A stretch of DNA of 64,000 bases from Nematostella vectensis (lineage: Eukaryota > Cnidaria > Anthozoa > Actiniaria > Edwardsiidae), in contig NC_064039.1 of assembly GCF_932526225.1 (NCBI RefSeq), forward strand, positions 5,469,001-5,533,000. The letters are read 5' to 3'. How positions within the stretch are numbered: position 1 is the stretch's first letter; the number at the start of each line of letters is the position of its first letter. Shown here in pieces: positions 30,701 through 45,700 of this stretch. A model generated the notes under the pieces. It did no database searches and was not told where the DNA came from. It saw only the letters and a list, made by a program, of their open reading frames with translations. Position numbers and translations under genes: made by a program.

Positions 30701-33700
30701 CTGCTAAATTTATTTATCTAAATCATACTATTAATTATACCTGAACCTGCCTGCAATTCAGCAGTTGGCTTCGAATGGTAGATACTCAACTCCATGCTCG
30801 ACATTCTGTTATAATTTGTCTTGAAGCGGTTGTTGTTCAGGGTGGTAAACATACCTTAGTGTCCATTAGCATTTCAATCTTGGCACACTGTTCCAAGAAC
30901 TCCTTGGGCACTAGTTGCTTTGTGCGGGCCAGTCGCCGTATTGAAGAGCTTCCGAGAGCAGCAACTACGATTGCCATGACCGCATTGAAGTTCCTGAGCT
31001 TCAAGCATTGCTGAAGGTTCAACACAGGAGTTCAGTAAATTGACGTACAGTCAAATAAACATACTCAATTTTGTGACATTATTTTTTTTGGCTATGATGA
31101 ACCGGGAAGTATCCTCGGTCATTGAAATATGGGCAAATAGTTCCGAGACCTAGATTTCTGAAGCAACAAATAAAGAAACAGAAACATATGGTATAGATAC
31201 AGTATATATTTTTAAGCTTTGAGATAATTGATCAGTTGCCTGTGGACGTTTTGGCGGTTATTTGTGTGATTCGTCTTACCTTTGCAGTCTCAATAAAATT
31301 GATAAACATTTGAGCGCGCTTCTCTACAGATTCCTCTGTCAAAATGCTTGCCACCACCCACGTGCTCAGCTAAAAAGACGAGTGAATAAAAAATAAGACA
31401 GAGTTACAATAAAGCATAAAGTGCGACAAGTGAGAAACGCATGCAAGACAAGAACTTTTTAGTTTTTGTTTTGCATGCATATTCTATGCGAGTTCAAGCG
31501 AGTTCAATTCAATATCTTCGCTAGTACTTCGTTAAAACTATCTGCCTTTCTCAAAGGTAAACCTAAAGTTAGAAAAAACCATTGCAAATAGCAAAGCAGT
31601 ACCTGATTAAAGCGATCCGCTACCCTCTCGCACAACAATCTCGGCTGAGAATCCAGGTTTTTTCTTCTACCAGTACCCATAGCGATCTTTTTTTGAATAT
31701 CATCTGAAGTTACGGCACAGAAGAATTCTAAAAGAGTAACAGAAATGTTTAAAAAAAAGGCAGACAATACAAAATAAGTTGACAAGTCAGACAGGCATGT
31801 TAAGCTAGTGGTAGAAGTCTTACCGTGGTCAAGCAGTGTGATTTGCCTCGCCAGCTCCTTCGGATGAAACAGGAGATCATACGCTCTAGAAAACGATACG
31901 GACATTATCGTCAAATGTGCATATGAATAGATTTTATAAATTAAGATTTTGGGGCATTCTTGGAGACCAAGAAAGTCCTGGAATCAGGGGCAACAGGACT
32001 GGAAAGTCTTGAAAACGCTTTTAGTTTCCAAACAAAGTTTTGCGGGGTGAATTTCTATATAATAGATATGTGGATATTACTACGCATGCCCTTTTTATGT
32101 AAATACCTTTTTTAGTGGGTTATGTCTCGTGGCTCAAATCTAAAGCTTGCGATCTTCCAGAATAAGATATTTAGGAATCTAAATATGACAATATGTGGTT
32201 CCTAAGCAAGGATGGGCGAAAAAAAAACACAGTGGATTGCGGCGTACTGCAGGGTATGCAACACAATCCAACTTACGTAAAGTTTCTCCTGTCAAATCCT
32301 GGCAACTCGGCTTCAGGCGGACATCTGCAGTTCAGGAGCTGTCCCTTAGGACTTAGTCCAAACATTCGGTTGGTATTCTCTGTTTCATAGTCTGGCTCAG
32401 GCCAAAGCAATCCACTGTGGGGTCGGGTGGGACTTTGTCCTGTGGGGAGAGCGTGTGATTCCTGTGGGCTTCCTAGAGATGAGGTACTATCGGATGAGTG
32501 AAAGCGTTGTCTTCTTGATGGCTTGTTGGGACTTGTGCTTGGATCCAGGGGATGTAGTTCGGTGGGCGAGTTTTCGATGCTGTCTTCACTGGATCCTACG
32601 TCATAACATACAATGTAACAGAGGACATCAGTGCACAGTACTTTCGTGACGTAAGATTGGACTGCAAACCAACTGATTACATGATCCTGAGCACTCTAAG
32701 TTGTCAACAGTTTACTTCCGGTCAATTACTTAACAATCTCCGGTGATTTTTAACGGAGACCACAAAAAATATATTAAAATTGTGAAAGCGTGTGTCTATT
32801 GGAAGTTTCTTCGAGGACGCGATTGATCATTTCAAGCGTATGGCCTGTGAAATAGCGCGCATTCTAATAGATTCTTTTGTCTCTAAACGCTTGAGGTTTC
32901 TGTCGTCCCTCCGGAATTAAACTGGTGGCAATGCGGCTTTAATACCAAGAAGGCGGCAGCTGCTCCTGACCTAGCATACTCACTTGATGGATGCCTTGTC
33001 CTCAGAGACATGTCAGGGTGAGCTGTGCTCAGATCCCATGACCATTTAGAGGCGGCTGATGGGTTCCGTAGAGATGAAGAACACGACGACTGATATGAGC
33101 CGAGGAGGTGCTCCTCTGAGGAGTGGATGGTGGAAGGGGAACCGAATTTACTACTTTGTACTGAAGATCCTGCAATTAGGGATGATCCTCCAGCTGGAAT
33201 AAAAAAGAAAAAGAAAAATGCGGAAACTGTGATTGGGAGCTCAAAATTACGCTATGCCTTATTTAGCTGCAACAACAGGTATGCAGTGCAAGCTCGATTT
33301 CGACTTCATCGCCTTTACACAATCAACTTTTGCCTTAATAATTATCATAGTTCACACTGCATCCGCACCAGCCTGTCTGAAAAGCACCTATATATGAGGA
33401 ACTCTAATAAAATACTACTTAAAGAATGTCGTTTGCTGTTGTTGTTTTGTTAAAAAACATGATTTTTATCTGTCCTTCTATCCCAGATATTTTGCGTAGA
33501 TGATGTCTGATTTTATCTATCCTTCGATCACAGATATTTTGCGTAGATTTCTGATTTTTATCTATCCTTCTATCCCAGATATTTTGCGTAGACGATGTTT
33601 GATTTTTATCTATCCTTCTATCCCAGATATTTTGCGTAGATGATGTCTGATTTTTATCTTTCCTTCTATCCCAGATATTTTGCGTAGATGTTTGAGTTTT

Positions 33701-36700
33701 ATCTATCCTTCTATCCCAGATATTTTGCGTGTCTGATTTTTATCTATCCTTCTCTCCCAGATATTTTGCGTAGATGATGTTTGATTTTTATCTATCCTTC
33801 TATCCCAGATATTTTGCGTAGATGAAGTCTGATTTTTATCTTTCCTTCTATCCCAGATATTTTGCGTAGATGTCTGATTTTTATCTATCCATCTATCCCA
33901 GATATTTTGCGTGTCTGATATTTATCTATCCTTCTATCCCAGATATTTTGCGTATACGGTGTCTGATTTTTATCTGTCCTTCTATCCCAGATATTTTGCG
34001 TATATGATGTCTGATTTTTATCTATCCTTCTATCCCAGATATTTTGCGTACCTTATTACACTTAATTTTCGCGTCACTTTAATTTCGCGATTTTAAAAGA
34101 TTCGCGAAAATTAGGTGAGTACACACGAAGCCTTTGGGGCAATATCAGCCGTTTAATAAGCTTTATGGAAACACCTTGTATATTTAGTCATTTAATGTAC
34201 AAATAGTACGGTAAAGGGTTGAGTTGGACATGTATTTATAGATTTTCATTTATCTAAATTTTGCCCACGCTTCATTTTGTTACAAATTGTTTTAGTTTTG
34301 ATGGTTACAGAACATTTTAATTCCACTTATTTTCCTTGATTTTATTATCCCAAAATCACGAAATCGCGAAAATATAGTGATCTGAATTTTATGAAAATAG
34401 GAAAATCGCGAAAATAAAGTGTCGTGAAATATCGCCATCTCAAAATCGCGAAATTTTGAAGTCGCGTAAATTAAGTGTGATAAGGAAGATGATGTCTGAT
34501 TTTTATCTTTCTTTCTCACCAGTAGCAGCCAAGACAGGGGCCATGCGGGTTGGCTGAGGTGCCATTGGCAAAGATCCCATGGCACATTGCTGGTAGGGTG
34601 CTGAAGTCGATAACTGCTCAACAAGGGATGTTCCTCTCTGAAAGGGCCTGGGGCCAGGCACTGAGGAGGCGACGCATGAGACAGCACGCATCCGTGAGGG
34701 GTCCCCAAGGGGGGAATCGTCATCCCGAGGTTGTGGTAGACCATGACTGGTCTGTGCTGCAAGTGCAACTTCTCCCCAGGTCTCTGTCTCTTCAGCATAT
34801 TTACTCCATGGCGAGAAGTCATGTTCTCTCAGTGTCTGGAGATGGTATCAATAATACAATTTGTCAACAATCAATACGGTGGAAATAGCACCAGACTCAT
34901 CACTATTTGGTAACGTACAACTTTGTATATTTATTTTTTATTTGAAATAAAGATATATAAAATAGAGATACTTAAACGCACATTACCTGGAAGTTCGATC
35001 TTGTGGAGTAGAACAAGAGATCTGAAATCTCTTTGAATGTACTTAAAAAAAAGAGAGGCACAAATAAGATCATGGGGCTATACAACAGGCTATGCAACTA
35101 TCTGCACATTTTCATTATTGCTTTGAGCCCATGTATCGTATCTGAAACCATTTCTCAGCCCATGTCTCTGAAATTGTGAAATCCCAATTTTTGATACTCA
35201 AACAAACGACGAAAGCAGAGAATAAGATCCACTTAAACATGTAAGAAAACAAAAAGAGCAAGGAAACCCAAGTGGAGAAGAAAGATAATAGAACCATCCT
35301 TTTGTTATTTGTTCTCAATTACTGCTCGCTTTTCAACATGCGCTTAACTTTCCTGTCCTCGTTTCCTCTGATAGTGAAAAGCCAGCTTTAATGACGGATT
35401 TCGTACTCAAGCCATGTAAGCTAAGGAACTGCTCCTTGAAACTATTATTATTTGGAATGTAACACAGCCTCTCAACAATAGGAATGGCGATAATTGGATC
35501 TTTGGGAAGCAGTCTCTATTTTGTCGTCCTAAGAGCGGGAGGGCCGCCATTGTGAGAAGCCATTGCGTTATCAAAGAGAACCGACACACAAGTGACACAA
35601 GATGTCACAGCACTGACCTCTTGTTTTCCATGGTGAACTCAAACGCCATGTTGACAAGCTCTACCCTTAACCTTGTGTCTCCAGCGACTAGCTTCCACCT
35701 CTTGACGTCGTTAAACTGCCAGTTACCCACAACTCCCTGGGATAACAGTAAGACAAGTGAGATGAGTACATCCACTTTGCGAGGTGGTGTGAACGTGAAA
35801 CCCTTCATTTACCTTTGTCCGTTCATCTAACAGGACGACCTTCTTTGGACTTATTCCAAACAGCCTGTCCACATGCCCGGAGTTCCTGCTAATAGTCCCA
35901 AGACATTCCTGAAAACATAAATATAGAGAATATTAGCCAGGGTTCCTATCAAGGGTCATCCTTTTCTTTATTTAAAAGTTAATAAGAAGCCCTTTTAGTT
36001 AAAAATAGATGTTTGATTGTATCTGGTGAAGAATTACCAATACTTGGTTAGATGTTTCAAGGCTATTAAATGGAAATATCATACATGTAGTACCTTTAGT
36101 TGGAAGAATCTGCAGCCATATCCAGGCATCGCTTGACAACAGTCAATATAGTTATGCTTGGCATTTCGCTCACTCAAACCTTCGTTCTGAAAATGCTCGC
36201 GCTGACCTCGAATTCTGGAGAAAATAATACAAAAAGATATTTATTATATACGTACTGAGAAATACAAACTGAAAAAATATTCAGTAAATTTTCGTCCATT
36301 CACTGGTCTCAGCAAACCAGAGGCGGGAACGATGCTTTTTCACCGTGAAGAAAAGTCGTTCCCGGTTCTGATTGGACGAACGATATTTTTTCACTGCACT
36401 TGAATGGCTTCAATCCCAACGAGGGGAGACGGGTAGCTTTGCATGTCACTTTTGTTATTGAACTTCATCGAGCGAGAGAATGAGATTTTACTGTGAAAAT
36501 TGAATACAAAGCGTTCAAAATAGAAGACAATAGACTTGCTACTCTCATTGACACTGTAGAGGATTATGTTAAAAGTCTTTTAAACAAGTATACAAAGGGA
36601 AAAACCGAGCGAAATGTAAGGCTGTTAAAACGCTATCTAAAACCACAGTCTCGTGCGTGACATTAGCGAGACAGATTCATTTCAATGTACGTTTCTGTCT

Positions 36701-39700
36701 GTCTTCAACTGAACCGTCGAACAGCACAAACCTCTCGGAGCCTTTGAAGTCTAATAACATGTTATGTAATAAGCTTATTATAAACTTCTCAGTATGTATA
36801 TCATAAACAAAATATAGCATGGGAAGTGCTTTGTACAGAATTTATTAACTCGCGCGCACTTTCCATGTCGTATTCTCTATATATGTAATTGGACTTCTTG
36901 GGCCACACTGAGCTGTGTAAAATACAAGCTCAGGGCATAACCCAAATTAATTGAATGGGATTACCTCTTTGCTATGTTCTTGACCTTATAAAATGATGGG
37001 TGCACAGCCTGCTTCAGTCTTGATGCTGAAAGCCTGGCACAATAACCAGCATGTTAGCCATTGTTTGTTTTAAAATGGTTTGCCAAGAGTGGTAAGGATT
37101 ATCTATTATAAAGTCGACCTACTTTTCAGAGCCAGTTCCTTGGAGAAACCAGCCCTCTAGGCGGCCTCTGGTTTCTGCACTAGGAGGAGACATGTCCTAT
37201 AGAAACGAAACCAAGTTATGCGTACATCATATCACTTTGCAACAGAAAACAATATAGACATGATATTGAATGTTTCAGATTGTGGGATTTCACAGCCCTA
37301 TAGATTATGTTACAGGATATATCCTATAACTAGGAAGACTACAGAGAAGCTGAAGAGAAACTAGATGGTCTGCGTGGGCGTGGTGAAGACAAGCTATAAA
37401 TCGCCTCTGTTAAACAGAGTAGTTGCACGGAGGAAGGGATAACGCCCGAAACGTCAGCGCAACTACTGTTTTCCAGAGGCGTTCAACATATATTTTTAAA
37501 ACCTTGTGTTGATTAACAGGATATATTATCACAGGCCTACAAACTTAATGCTTGTTTCTTATCACATTTCAGCTGGAAATGAAGTGGCAAAGAAAAATAC
37601 CTCGATGTAGAGTTGTAAAGCAGACAGGTAGATGGCGTCCTCAACATGACATGGCAATCCCCCTCCCACCACTGCCTTCTGGCACTAAATAGGCAAACGT
37701 ATAGTCTAGTAATATAGTCAGAGTATGTAATACATTGCACTAAATAGGCAAACGTATAGTCTAGTAATATAGTCAGAGTATGTAATACATTGCACTAAAT
37801 AGGCAAACGTATAGTCTAGTAATATAGTCAGAGTATGTAATACATTGCACTAAATACGCAAATGTATAGTCTAGTAATATAGTCAGAGTATGTGATACAT
37901 TGCACTAAATAGGCAAACGTATAGTCTAGTAATATAGTCAGAGTATGTAATACATTGCACTAAATAGGCAAACGTATAGTCTAGTAATATAGTCAGAGTA
38001 TGTAATACATTGCACTAAATACGCAAATGTATAGTCTAGTAATATAGTCAGAGTATGTAATACATTGCACTAGATAGGAAAACGTATAGTCTAGTAATAT
38101 AGTCAGAGTATGTAATACATTGCACTAAATACGCAAATGTATAGTCTAGTAATATAGTCAGAGTATGTAATACATTGCACTAGATAGGAAAACGTATAGT
38201 CTAGTAATATAGTCAGAGTATGTAATAAATTGCACTAAATAAGCAAATGTATAGTCTAGTAATATAGTCAGAGTATGTAATACATTGCACTAGATAGGCA
38301 AACGTATAGTCTAGTAATATAGTCAGAGTATGTAATAAATTGCACTAAATAAGCAAATGTATAGTCTAGTAATATAGTCAGAGTATGTAATACATTGCAC
38401 TAGATAGGAAAACGTATAGTCTAGTAATATAGTCAGAGTATGTAATAAATTGCACTAAATAAGCAAATGTATAGTCTAGTAATATAGTCAGAGTATGTAA
38501 TACATTGCACTAGATAGGCAAACGTATAGTCTAGTAATATAGTCAGAGTATGTAATAAATTGCACTAAATAAGCAAATGTATAGTCTAGTAATATAGTCA
38601 GAGTATGTAATACATTGCACTAGATAGGAAAACGTATAGTCTAGTAATATAGTCAGAGTATGTAATAAATTGCACTAAATAGGCAAACGTATAGTCTAGT
38701 AATATAGTCAGAGTATGTAATACATTGCACTAAATAGGCAAACGTATAGTCTAGTAATATAGTCAGAGTATGTAATACATTGCACTAAATAGGCAAACTT
38801 ATAGTCTAGTAATATAGTCAGAGTATGTAATACATTGCACTAGATAGGAAAACGTATAGTCTAGTAATATAGTCAGAGTATGTAATACATTGCACTAAAT
38901 AGGCAAACGTATAGTCTAGTAATATAGTCAGAGTATGTAATACATTGCACTAAATAGGCAAACGTATAGTCTAGTAATATAGTCAGAGTATGTAATACAT
39001 TGCACTAAATAGGCAAACGTATAGTCTAGTAATATAGTCAGAGTATGTAATACATTGCACTAAATACGCAAATGTATAGTCTAGTAATATAGTCAGAGTA
39101 TGTGATACATTGCACTAAATAGGCAAACGTATAGTCTAGTAATATAGTCAGAGTATGTAATACATTGCACTAAATAGGCAAACGTATAGTCTAGTAATAT
39201 AGTCAGAGTATGTAATACATTGCACTAAATACGCAAATGTATAGTCTAGTAATATAGTCAGAGTATGTAATACATTGCACTAGATAGGAAAACGTATAGT
39301 CTAGTAATATAGTCAGAGTATGTAATACATTGCACTAAATACGCAAATGTATAGTCTAGTAATATAGTCAGAGTATGTAATACATTGCACTAGATAGGAA
39401 AACGTATAGTCTAGTAATATAGTCAGAGTATGTAATAAATTGCACTAAATAAGCAAATGTATAGTCTAGTAATATAGTCAGAGTATGTAATACATTGCAC
39501 TAGATAGGCAAACGTATAGTCTAGTAATATAGTCAGAGTATGTAATAAATTGCACTAAATAAGCAAATGTATAGTCTAGTAATATAGTCAGAGTATGTAA
39601 TACATTGCACTAGATAGGAAAACGTATAGTCTAGTAATATAGTCAGAGTATGTAATAAATTGCACTAAATAAGCAAATGTATAGTCTAGTAATATAGTCA

Positions 39701-42700
39701 GAGTATGTAATACATTGCACTAGATAGGCAAACGTATAGTCTAGTAATATAGTCAGAGTATGTAATAAATTGCACTAAATAAGCAAATGTATAGTCTAGT
39801 AATATAGTCAGAGTATGTAATACATTGCACTAGATAGGAAAACGTATAGTCTAGTAATATAGTCAGAGTATGTAATAAATTGCACTAAATAGGCAAACGT
39901 ATAGTCTAGTAATATAGTCAGAGTATGTAATACATTGCACTAAATAGGCAAACGTATAGTCTAGTAATATAGTCAGAGTATGTAATACATTGCACTAAAT
40001 AGGCAAACTTATAGTCTAGTAATATAGTCAGAGTATGTAATACATTGCACTAGATAGGAAAACGTATAGTCTAGTAATATAGTCAGAGTATGTAATACAT
40101 TGCACTAAATAGGCAAACGTATAGTCTAGTAATATAGTCAGAGTATGTAATACATTGCACTAAATAGGCAAACGTATAGTCTAGTAATATAGTCAGAGTA
40201 TGTAATACATTGCACTAAATACGCAAATGTATAGTCTAGTAATATAGTCAGAGTATGTAATACATTGCACTAGATAGGAAAACGTATAGTCTAGTAATAT
40301 AGTCAGAGTATGTAATAAATTGCACTAAATAAGCAAATGTATAGTCTAGTAATATAGTCAGAGTATGTAATACATTGCACTAGATAGGAAAACGTATAGT
40401 CTAGTAATATAGTCAGAGTATGTAATAAATTGCACTAAATAGGCAAACGTATAGTCTAGTAATATAGTCAGAGTATGTAATACATTGCACTAAATAGGCA
40501 AACGTATAGTCTAGTAATATAGTCAGAGTATGTAATACATTGCACTAAATAGGCAAACTTATAGTCTAGTAATATAGTCAGAGTATGTAATACATTGCAC
40601 TAAATAGGCAAACGTATAGTCTAGTAATATAGTCAGAGTATGTAATACATTGCACTAAATAGGCAAACGTATAGTCTAGTAATATAGTCAGAGTATGTAA
40701 TACATTGCACTAAATAGGCAAACGTATAGTCTAGTAATATAGTCAGAGTATGTGATACATTGCACTAAATAGGCAAACGTATAGTCTAGTAATATAGTCA
40801 GAGTATGTAATACATTGCACTAAATAGGCATCCGTATAGTCTAGTAATATAGTCAGAGTATGTAATACATTGCACTAAATAGGCAAACGTATAGTCTAGT
40901 AATATAGTCAGAGTACGTAATACATTGCACTAAATAGGCAAACGTATAGTCTAGTAATATAGTCAGAGTATGTGATACATTGCACTAAATAGGCAAATGT
41001 ATAGTCTAGTAATATAGTCAGAGTATGTGATACATTGCACTAGATAGGCAAACGTATAGTCTAGTAATATAGTCAGAGTATGTGATACACTGCATACTGG
41101 GGATGGCATGTTAAAGCCGCATTGTCAACAGTTTACTTCCGGTGGTCCGACGGAAACATCAACCTAGAATCTAATAGAATCCGAGCTATTTAACAGGTCA
41201 TCCGCTCTAAATTATCAATCACATCCTCAAAGAAATTCCAATAGGCACACTGCTTTCACAATTTTGGAATATTTTTTGCGCTTTCCATTAAAAATCATCG
41301 AACAATATTTCCTAATCGGGAGTAAACTGGTGACAATGCTGTGGTGATATGAGAAAAATTATTACTAAATATAAAAGACGGATCACAATTGAAACTGTTC
41401 TCCTTAAAGCATCTGTTATACCTGTTCATAGAGGATAGAGTGGTGGCAGTGGTTCTCATGGGACGACTCAAGAGTTCTCTTCACTGGGTTCATGTCCTAC
41501 CAAAAATGAGACACAATCAGTGTCTAATGTCTGGTGACCAGACGTTTTAAACACTATCCACCACACGGTAGACTCCCTCGCAGGCGTTTTTAGGTAAGCG
41601 TCGCTCCCCCCTACCCCCTCCCTACAAACATATGCCTAAAAAATGCCTGGAGGGAGGTTACTACAACGGTAACCAGAGGGTTCAAGCTTAACTCATCCAC
41701 ACTATAATAGTATCAGTCAATGCAAATCTCTTTTTATTTCCACCAAACTTAAAAAATAACAATGTCCAAATGACTAGTGCCATGTGAGAAAAAGAGACCA
41801 GTTGGATCCACAAAGGTATACATACCACAATAGAGGTTAGATAGTGCTCTAAGCTTTCTGCACAAGGCAAGTAGGGGCCTCCAGCTCTCCTCATAGGAAG
41901 AAGCAATGTACTTAGTTCATTCTGCAGGATAGAAACATGGTCCTTTTCAGTATAACCATTTCAGTAAAGATATATACTCCCTGGGAAAAAAAAAGCTACC
42001 GATTAAGTATCTATTTCTGCAACGAACAGCAATAATCGGATTGTCTAGGTTATTCTTTGGAACTTGCAACATTGCAATTCATGCTACAAGTAAAAGAGAA
42101 TCAATAGGATTATCATGTCCAGGATGACTTCCGGGTTGCAACATGGCAGTGAATTTATGACTGCCTTTGTAAATGCGTTCAACATGGCAGTGAATTTATG
42201 ACTGCCTTTGTAAATGCGTTCAACATGGCAGTGAATTTATGACTGCCTTTGTAAATGCGTTCAACATGGCAGTGAGTTTATGACTGCCTTTGTGAATGCG
42301 TTCAACATGGCAATAAATGGTTGCAGACACATACAGCAGCAATGATGGTTGTCTAGAGTTTATCTGGATGATAGACTTGTGTATCGTGATTAAATACTGA
42401 AAGCGGATATAGGCACACTGTTAGGGTCAATGACCCTACTGATGTGCACTCACTTCACATATGCATTATTATAAGCAAGTCGTTTCCACATCTACTCTGA
42501 AATTATGTTTTCTAGCTGCGGATTCACAATTTTTTTTTAATACAATAAAGACCCAGACACCGGCAATGAGTTGTAGAGTATTAGTGTTCGGGGTGTACGG
42601 GATAGCAAGTTCCTGGTGCAAGCTGCAGTACGCAGTTTCAAAATTATATTAAGAAATAGCTTAGTTGTGCCTGTTGCAGAAAAAGTGATGTGCCTCCTCC

Positions 42701-45700
42701 CCCTTCCCCACCCTCCCCTCAAGTTGTTTGGGAGCTTAAATCTTTATTGTAAAATTGGCTAGCCACTCATTCACTTTAAAACACGTCTCAAATGCGAACC
42801 TTTTCCATTTAGGTATCTCCATCTTTCCTCTTCCCCCTAGCATCCCTCTGCTCCCAGTTTCCATTCTCCCCTTCGCATTGAATAGTACTTGGTCTTACTT
42901 CCTGATGATAAACCCTGTACTAGAATACATGTGCGGCTGCTTAACCTTTCAAAGAGCTCTATAAAAGATCCTATTGCTTTTTAATGTTATTCATCATATA
43001 TTTACGGCATGTTTTTACCTTTTGTTGTTTTCTCATTTTATTGTAACTCACTTCTTTCTCCACCAGCATATACACCATACCCCTTATCAGCCTTTTTGTT
43101 TTCCGGTCTATGCCTACCCTACCCCCCTTCTTAAATCTTACCATTCACCCTATACGCCATGGTAAGAACACCTGCATCACTATCCCAAACCTTCCTGATA
43201 GTCAAACTCCACTCACCTTAGCATCACCATAATTACCCTCCCGTCCTCATCCCTGCCACCAACCTCTACCCATATCACAACCATTATCCCCAGGTGCCAT
43301 GGTACAAATATCCTTTTTTAACCAAAACCCTCCAGGATGGTGCTCATAAAAAATCCTAGATATGTCCCAGTGGAAGGGTGTCTTTAGGGGTTGCGAACAT
43401 TGTGGCAGACTCACAGCAATTAGAGGATTTTCCACAAAAGCTTCCGGGTAACGCTCTAGCCACATCTTCCACAGCCTCATCAGCTGTATGTGAACAACTG
43501 GAAGAGGGTCGTTCTGCTGTATTTGTCCAGTCGATGGGTCTCCATCAAAGTACTTTTTGAAAAAAGGATTCCTAAACCTGATGAGGAAAAAAAGAGTATG
43601 ATTTCCTGATTCATGTATTTGTCCAGTCGATGGGTCTCCATCAAAGTACTTTTTGAAAAAAGGATTCCTAAACCTGATGAGGAAAAAAAGAGTATGATTT
43701 CCTGATAGAATTACAGATGAATTACAAGTTTTGCTACAAGGAATTATACTGTGTGCAAGACTTGAAAATGACTTTTAATGGTACATGAAACTGTATCAGT
43801 CACAATTTCAGTCCTTTCTGTACTGTACCTATGTATCAGAAGCCTCATCAGAATGACTCCATGCACAAAGCTCTTCTGCATGGTGAGGATAAAGTCCATA
43901 ATCTGGTCCTCTGTGACAAGCTGTTTGCCAAAAGGACTGCCATTGCCATTGACCTTTCTCTCTGATGCCCTATAACCTTTAGGCGAGCTGGACAGCCTTG
44001 TTCCTCCCCATAGAATGGATGGATTTTTGGTGACAATCTCCACTATTTTCTCAACAGTTGCTCCCCTGAAAGAAATCTATGGTTACATTTGTTTGTGGTG
44101 CATAGCAAAGAGGTTGGACATACAGTATCAGCATCAACATCCCCCTTACTATGTTAAAACTTTCACACACTACAAAACAGCAACACAATTATCCGTATTA
44201 TTCTTAAATAATATATTATTATTTTACATAATACATTATTTTCTGGCAATAGAATATGGCTGTACTTGTTGTCGTTTGATATTATCTGGATTCAACAGAA
44301 GTGATGTCCCCCATCATGCCAGAGAGTGATGAAAAATTGAGATGATCCTTACACACTAAATAAGTTGCTTTTTGTTGTTGCTATTATTTGCCACTAAAAA
44401 AGCCTGAGCTTGTGCAAGTTTGCCAAATAAAGCATCTGAATTTTCATGGCAGTAAATATCTATCACACAAGCCAGAACCAGAGTTTTTTTTCTACAGTTG
44501 ACATCAAATTTAATTATAAAACAGGTTTTTCTTACCTTACAAATAAGGCTCCTGTCCCTGTTCCTTCAGCATCATTAATGTCCGCAAATATAACGTCCAG
44601 CTTGTCATCACCAGAGATTTGATTGAACAGGTATACATCCCCAACATCCACCCCTCCAAGGTAGACCAGCCCTCTGGCAGCATGGTACGAAATTCTATGC
44701 ACAAGAAAATATACATACCAAATTGCAGATGTGGAACCAGGATTTAGTCAAAGACTGGTTCAACTTGATCAATAAAACAAGCCCAGAGTATCCCAGGCCT
44801 GGCTGTGGGCAAGTACCACTTTACTTAAAGGGGTGGTTGCATTGACCCGATGCTGTTATAATTCTTTTACAGGTTATAAAAATAAAGAAACATGGCATTC
44901 TTTGTGTGCCTTCACACTGAAAGTCACTCTACCTCTTCTCGTGGTGAAGTAACAGTCGTTTAAACGCTTCAACGGCACCAGAGGTCTCAATCTACAATAG
45001 AATGGAACATGACACACTCAAAAGAGGTCAGAAAAAGTAGAGCTTTAATGATTAAAAAGGACAACAAGACTCAATCTACAAAACATGGACACAACATATC
45101 TAGAAGCCAGAAACAGTACAGCCTAAATTATTCAATATAACCAGAGGTTTCAAGTCTTCAGTCTTCAAGTATTCAGAAGAGGACAGAATAAGCCGAAATC
45201 TTTCAACTTTCTATAGAAGTACATCCTTTGTAAGCTCTGCTTGCAGTATGGACATGACCTTTTCATCACTCTAGGCACAAAGTTTAAATCAGTACCTGTA
45301 AATGATTTTCAAGGTCCATAGCCACATTTGCCAGTGCTGCCACTGTGTGGAGTACAATATCCTGGTTAAGATCAAGGAGGGTCTCTAAGAGCAAGGACAG
45401 AGGCCTTGATTTGCCAAGCTCCTTTTGTATCTTAGGGTTCATGCTTGTAGCTGCAAGCATCTTGGTTGCTACCAGTTTGGGGTTCTTGGTATGCATGTCT
45501 GGACCAAAGCTAGACCATGGGAGGTGACCATGGCTGTAAGCAGGGCTAAGGTAAGTACAAGAAAATAACATTTAAATGTTACATCAAATAAACAATAATG
45601 AATAAAAAGATTGGGAATGGTATTGTTGTGTTTCACTTGTGTTATCCAGAAAAGATACCAGAGTCAAACTTATCGCAAAATTAAAACATAATCAGGTTAA

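Larger units (their letters stand above)
27772..31885 (-). other. CDC25/RasGEF catalytic domain exons
   Basis: Exons 31824-31885 to 27772-28008. Motifs in order: [59 protein letters not shown] followed by [26 protein letters not shown] followed by [24 protein letters not shown] and VREYLLSQE. These are the conserved blocks of Ras-family exchange factors, including the NFN and P.vPylG motifs that contact the GTPase. The C-terminus adds about 60 residues of Ser/Thr-rich tail. Confidence 0.93.
41826..44065 (-). other. RasGEFN domain exons
   Basis: Exons 43829-44065, 43415-43577 and 41826-41921. The start [17 protein letters not shown], the core [20 protein letters not shown] followed by MRLLIHR, then [20 protein letters not shown] match the RasGEF N-terminal domain, where a helix plus a long Ser/Thr-rich loop precedes F..T...F..P..LL..L..RY. 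RasGEFN stabilises the catalytic CDC25 domain (family knowledge). Here it is separated from that domain by a FERM module and a long linker. Confidence 0.85.

Noticed and set aside
34292-34822. 176-codon minus-strand ORF
   Set aside because: It overlaps the RasGEF exon 34520-34835 in a different frame; the frame that fits the neighbouring exons encodes [18 protein letters not shown].
37400-37460. Possible hammerhead ribozyme (CGAAACGTC in a stem-loop)
   Set aside because: The required CTGATGA half of the core is not found in a workable position.
37679-41093. CRISPR-like array
   Set aside because: There are no unique spacers; the units are contiguous 55-bp satellite copies in animal DNA.
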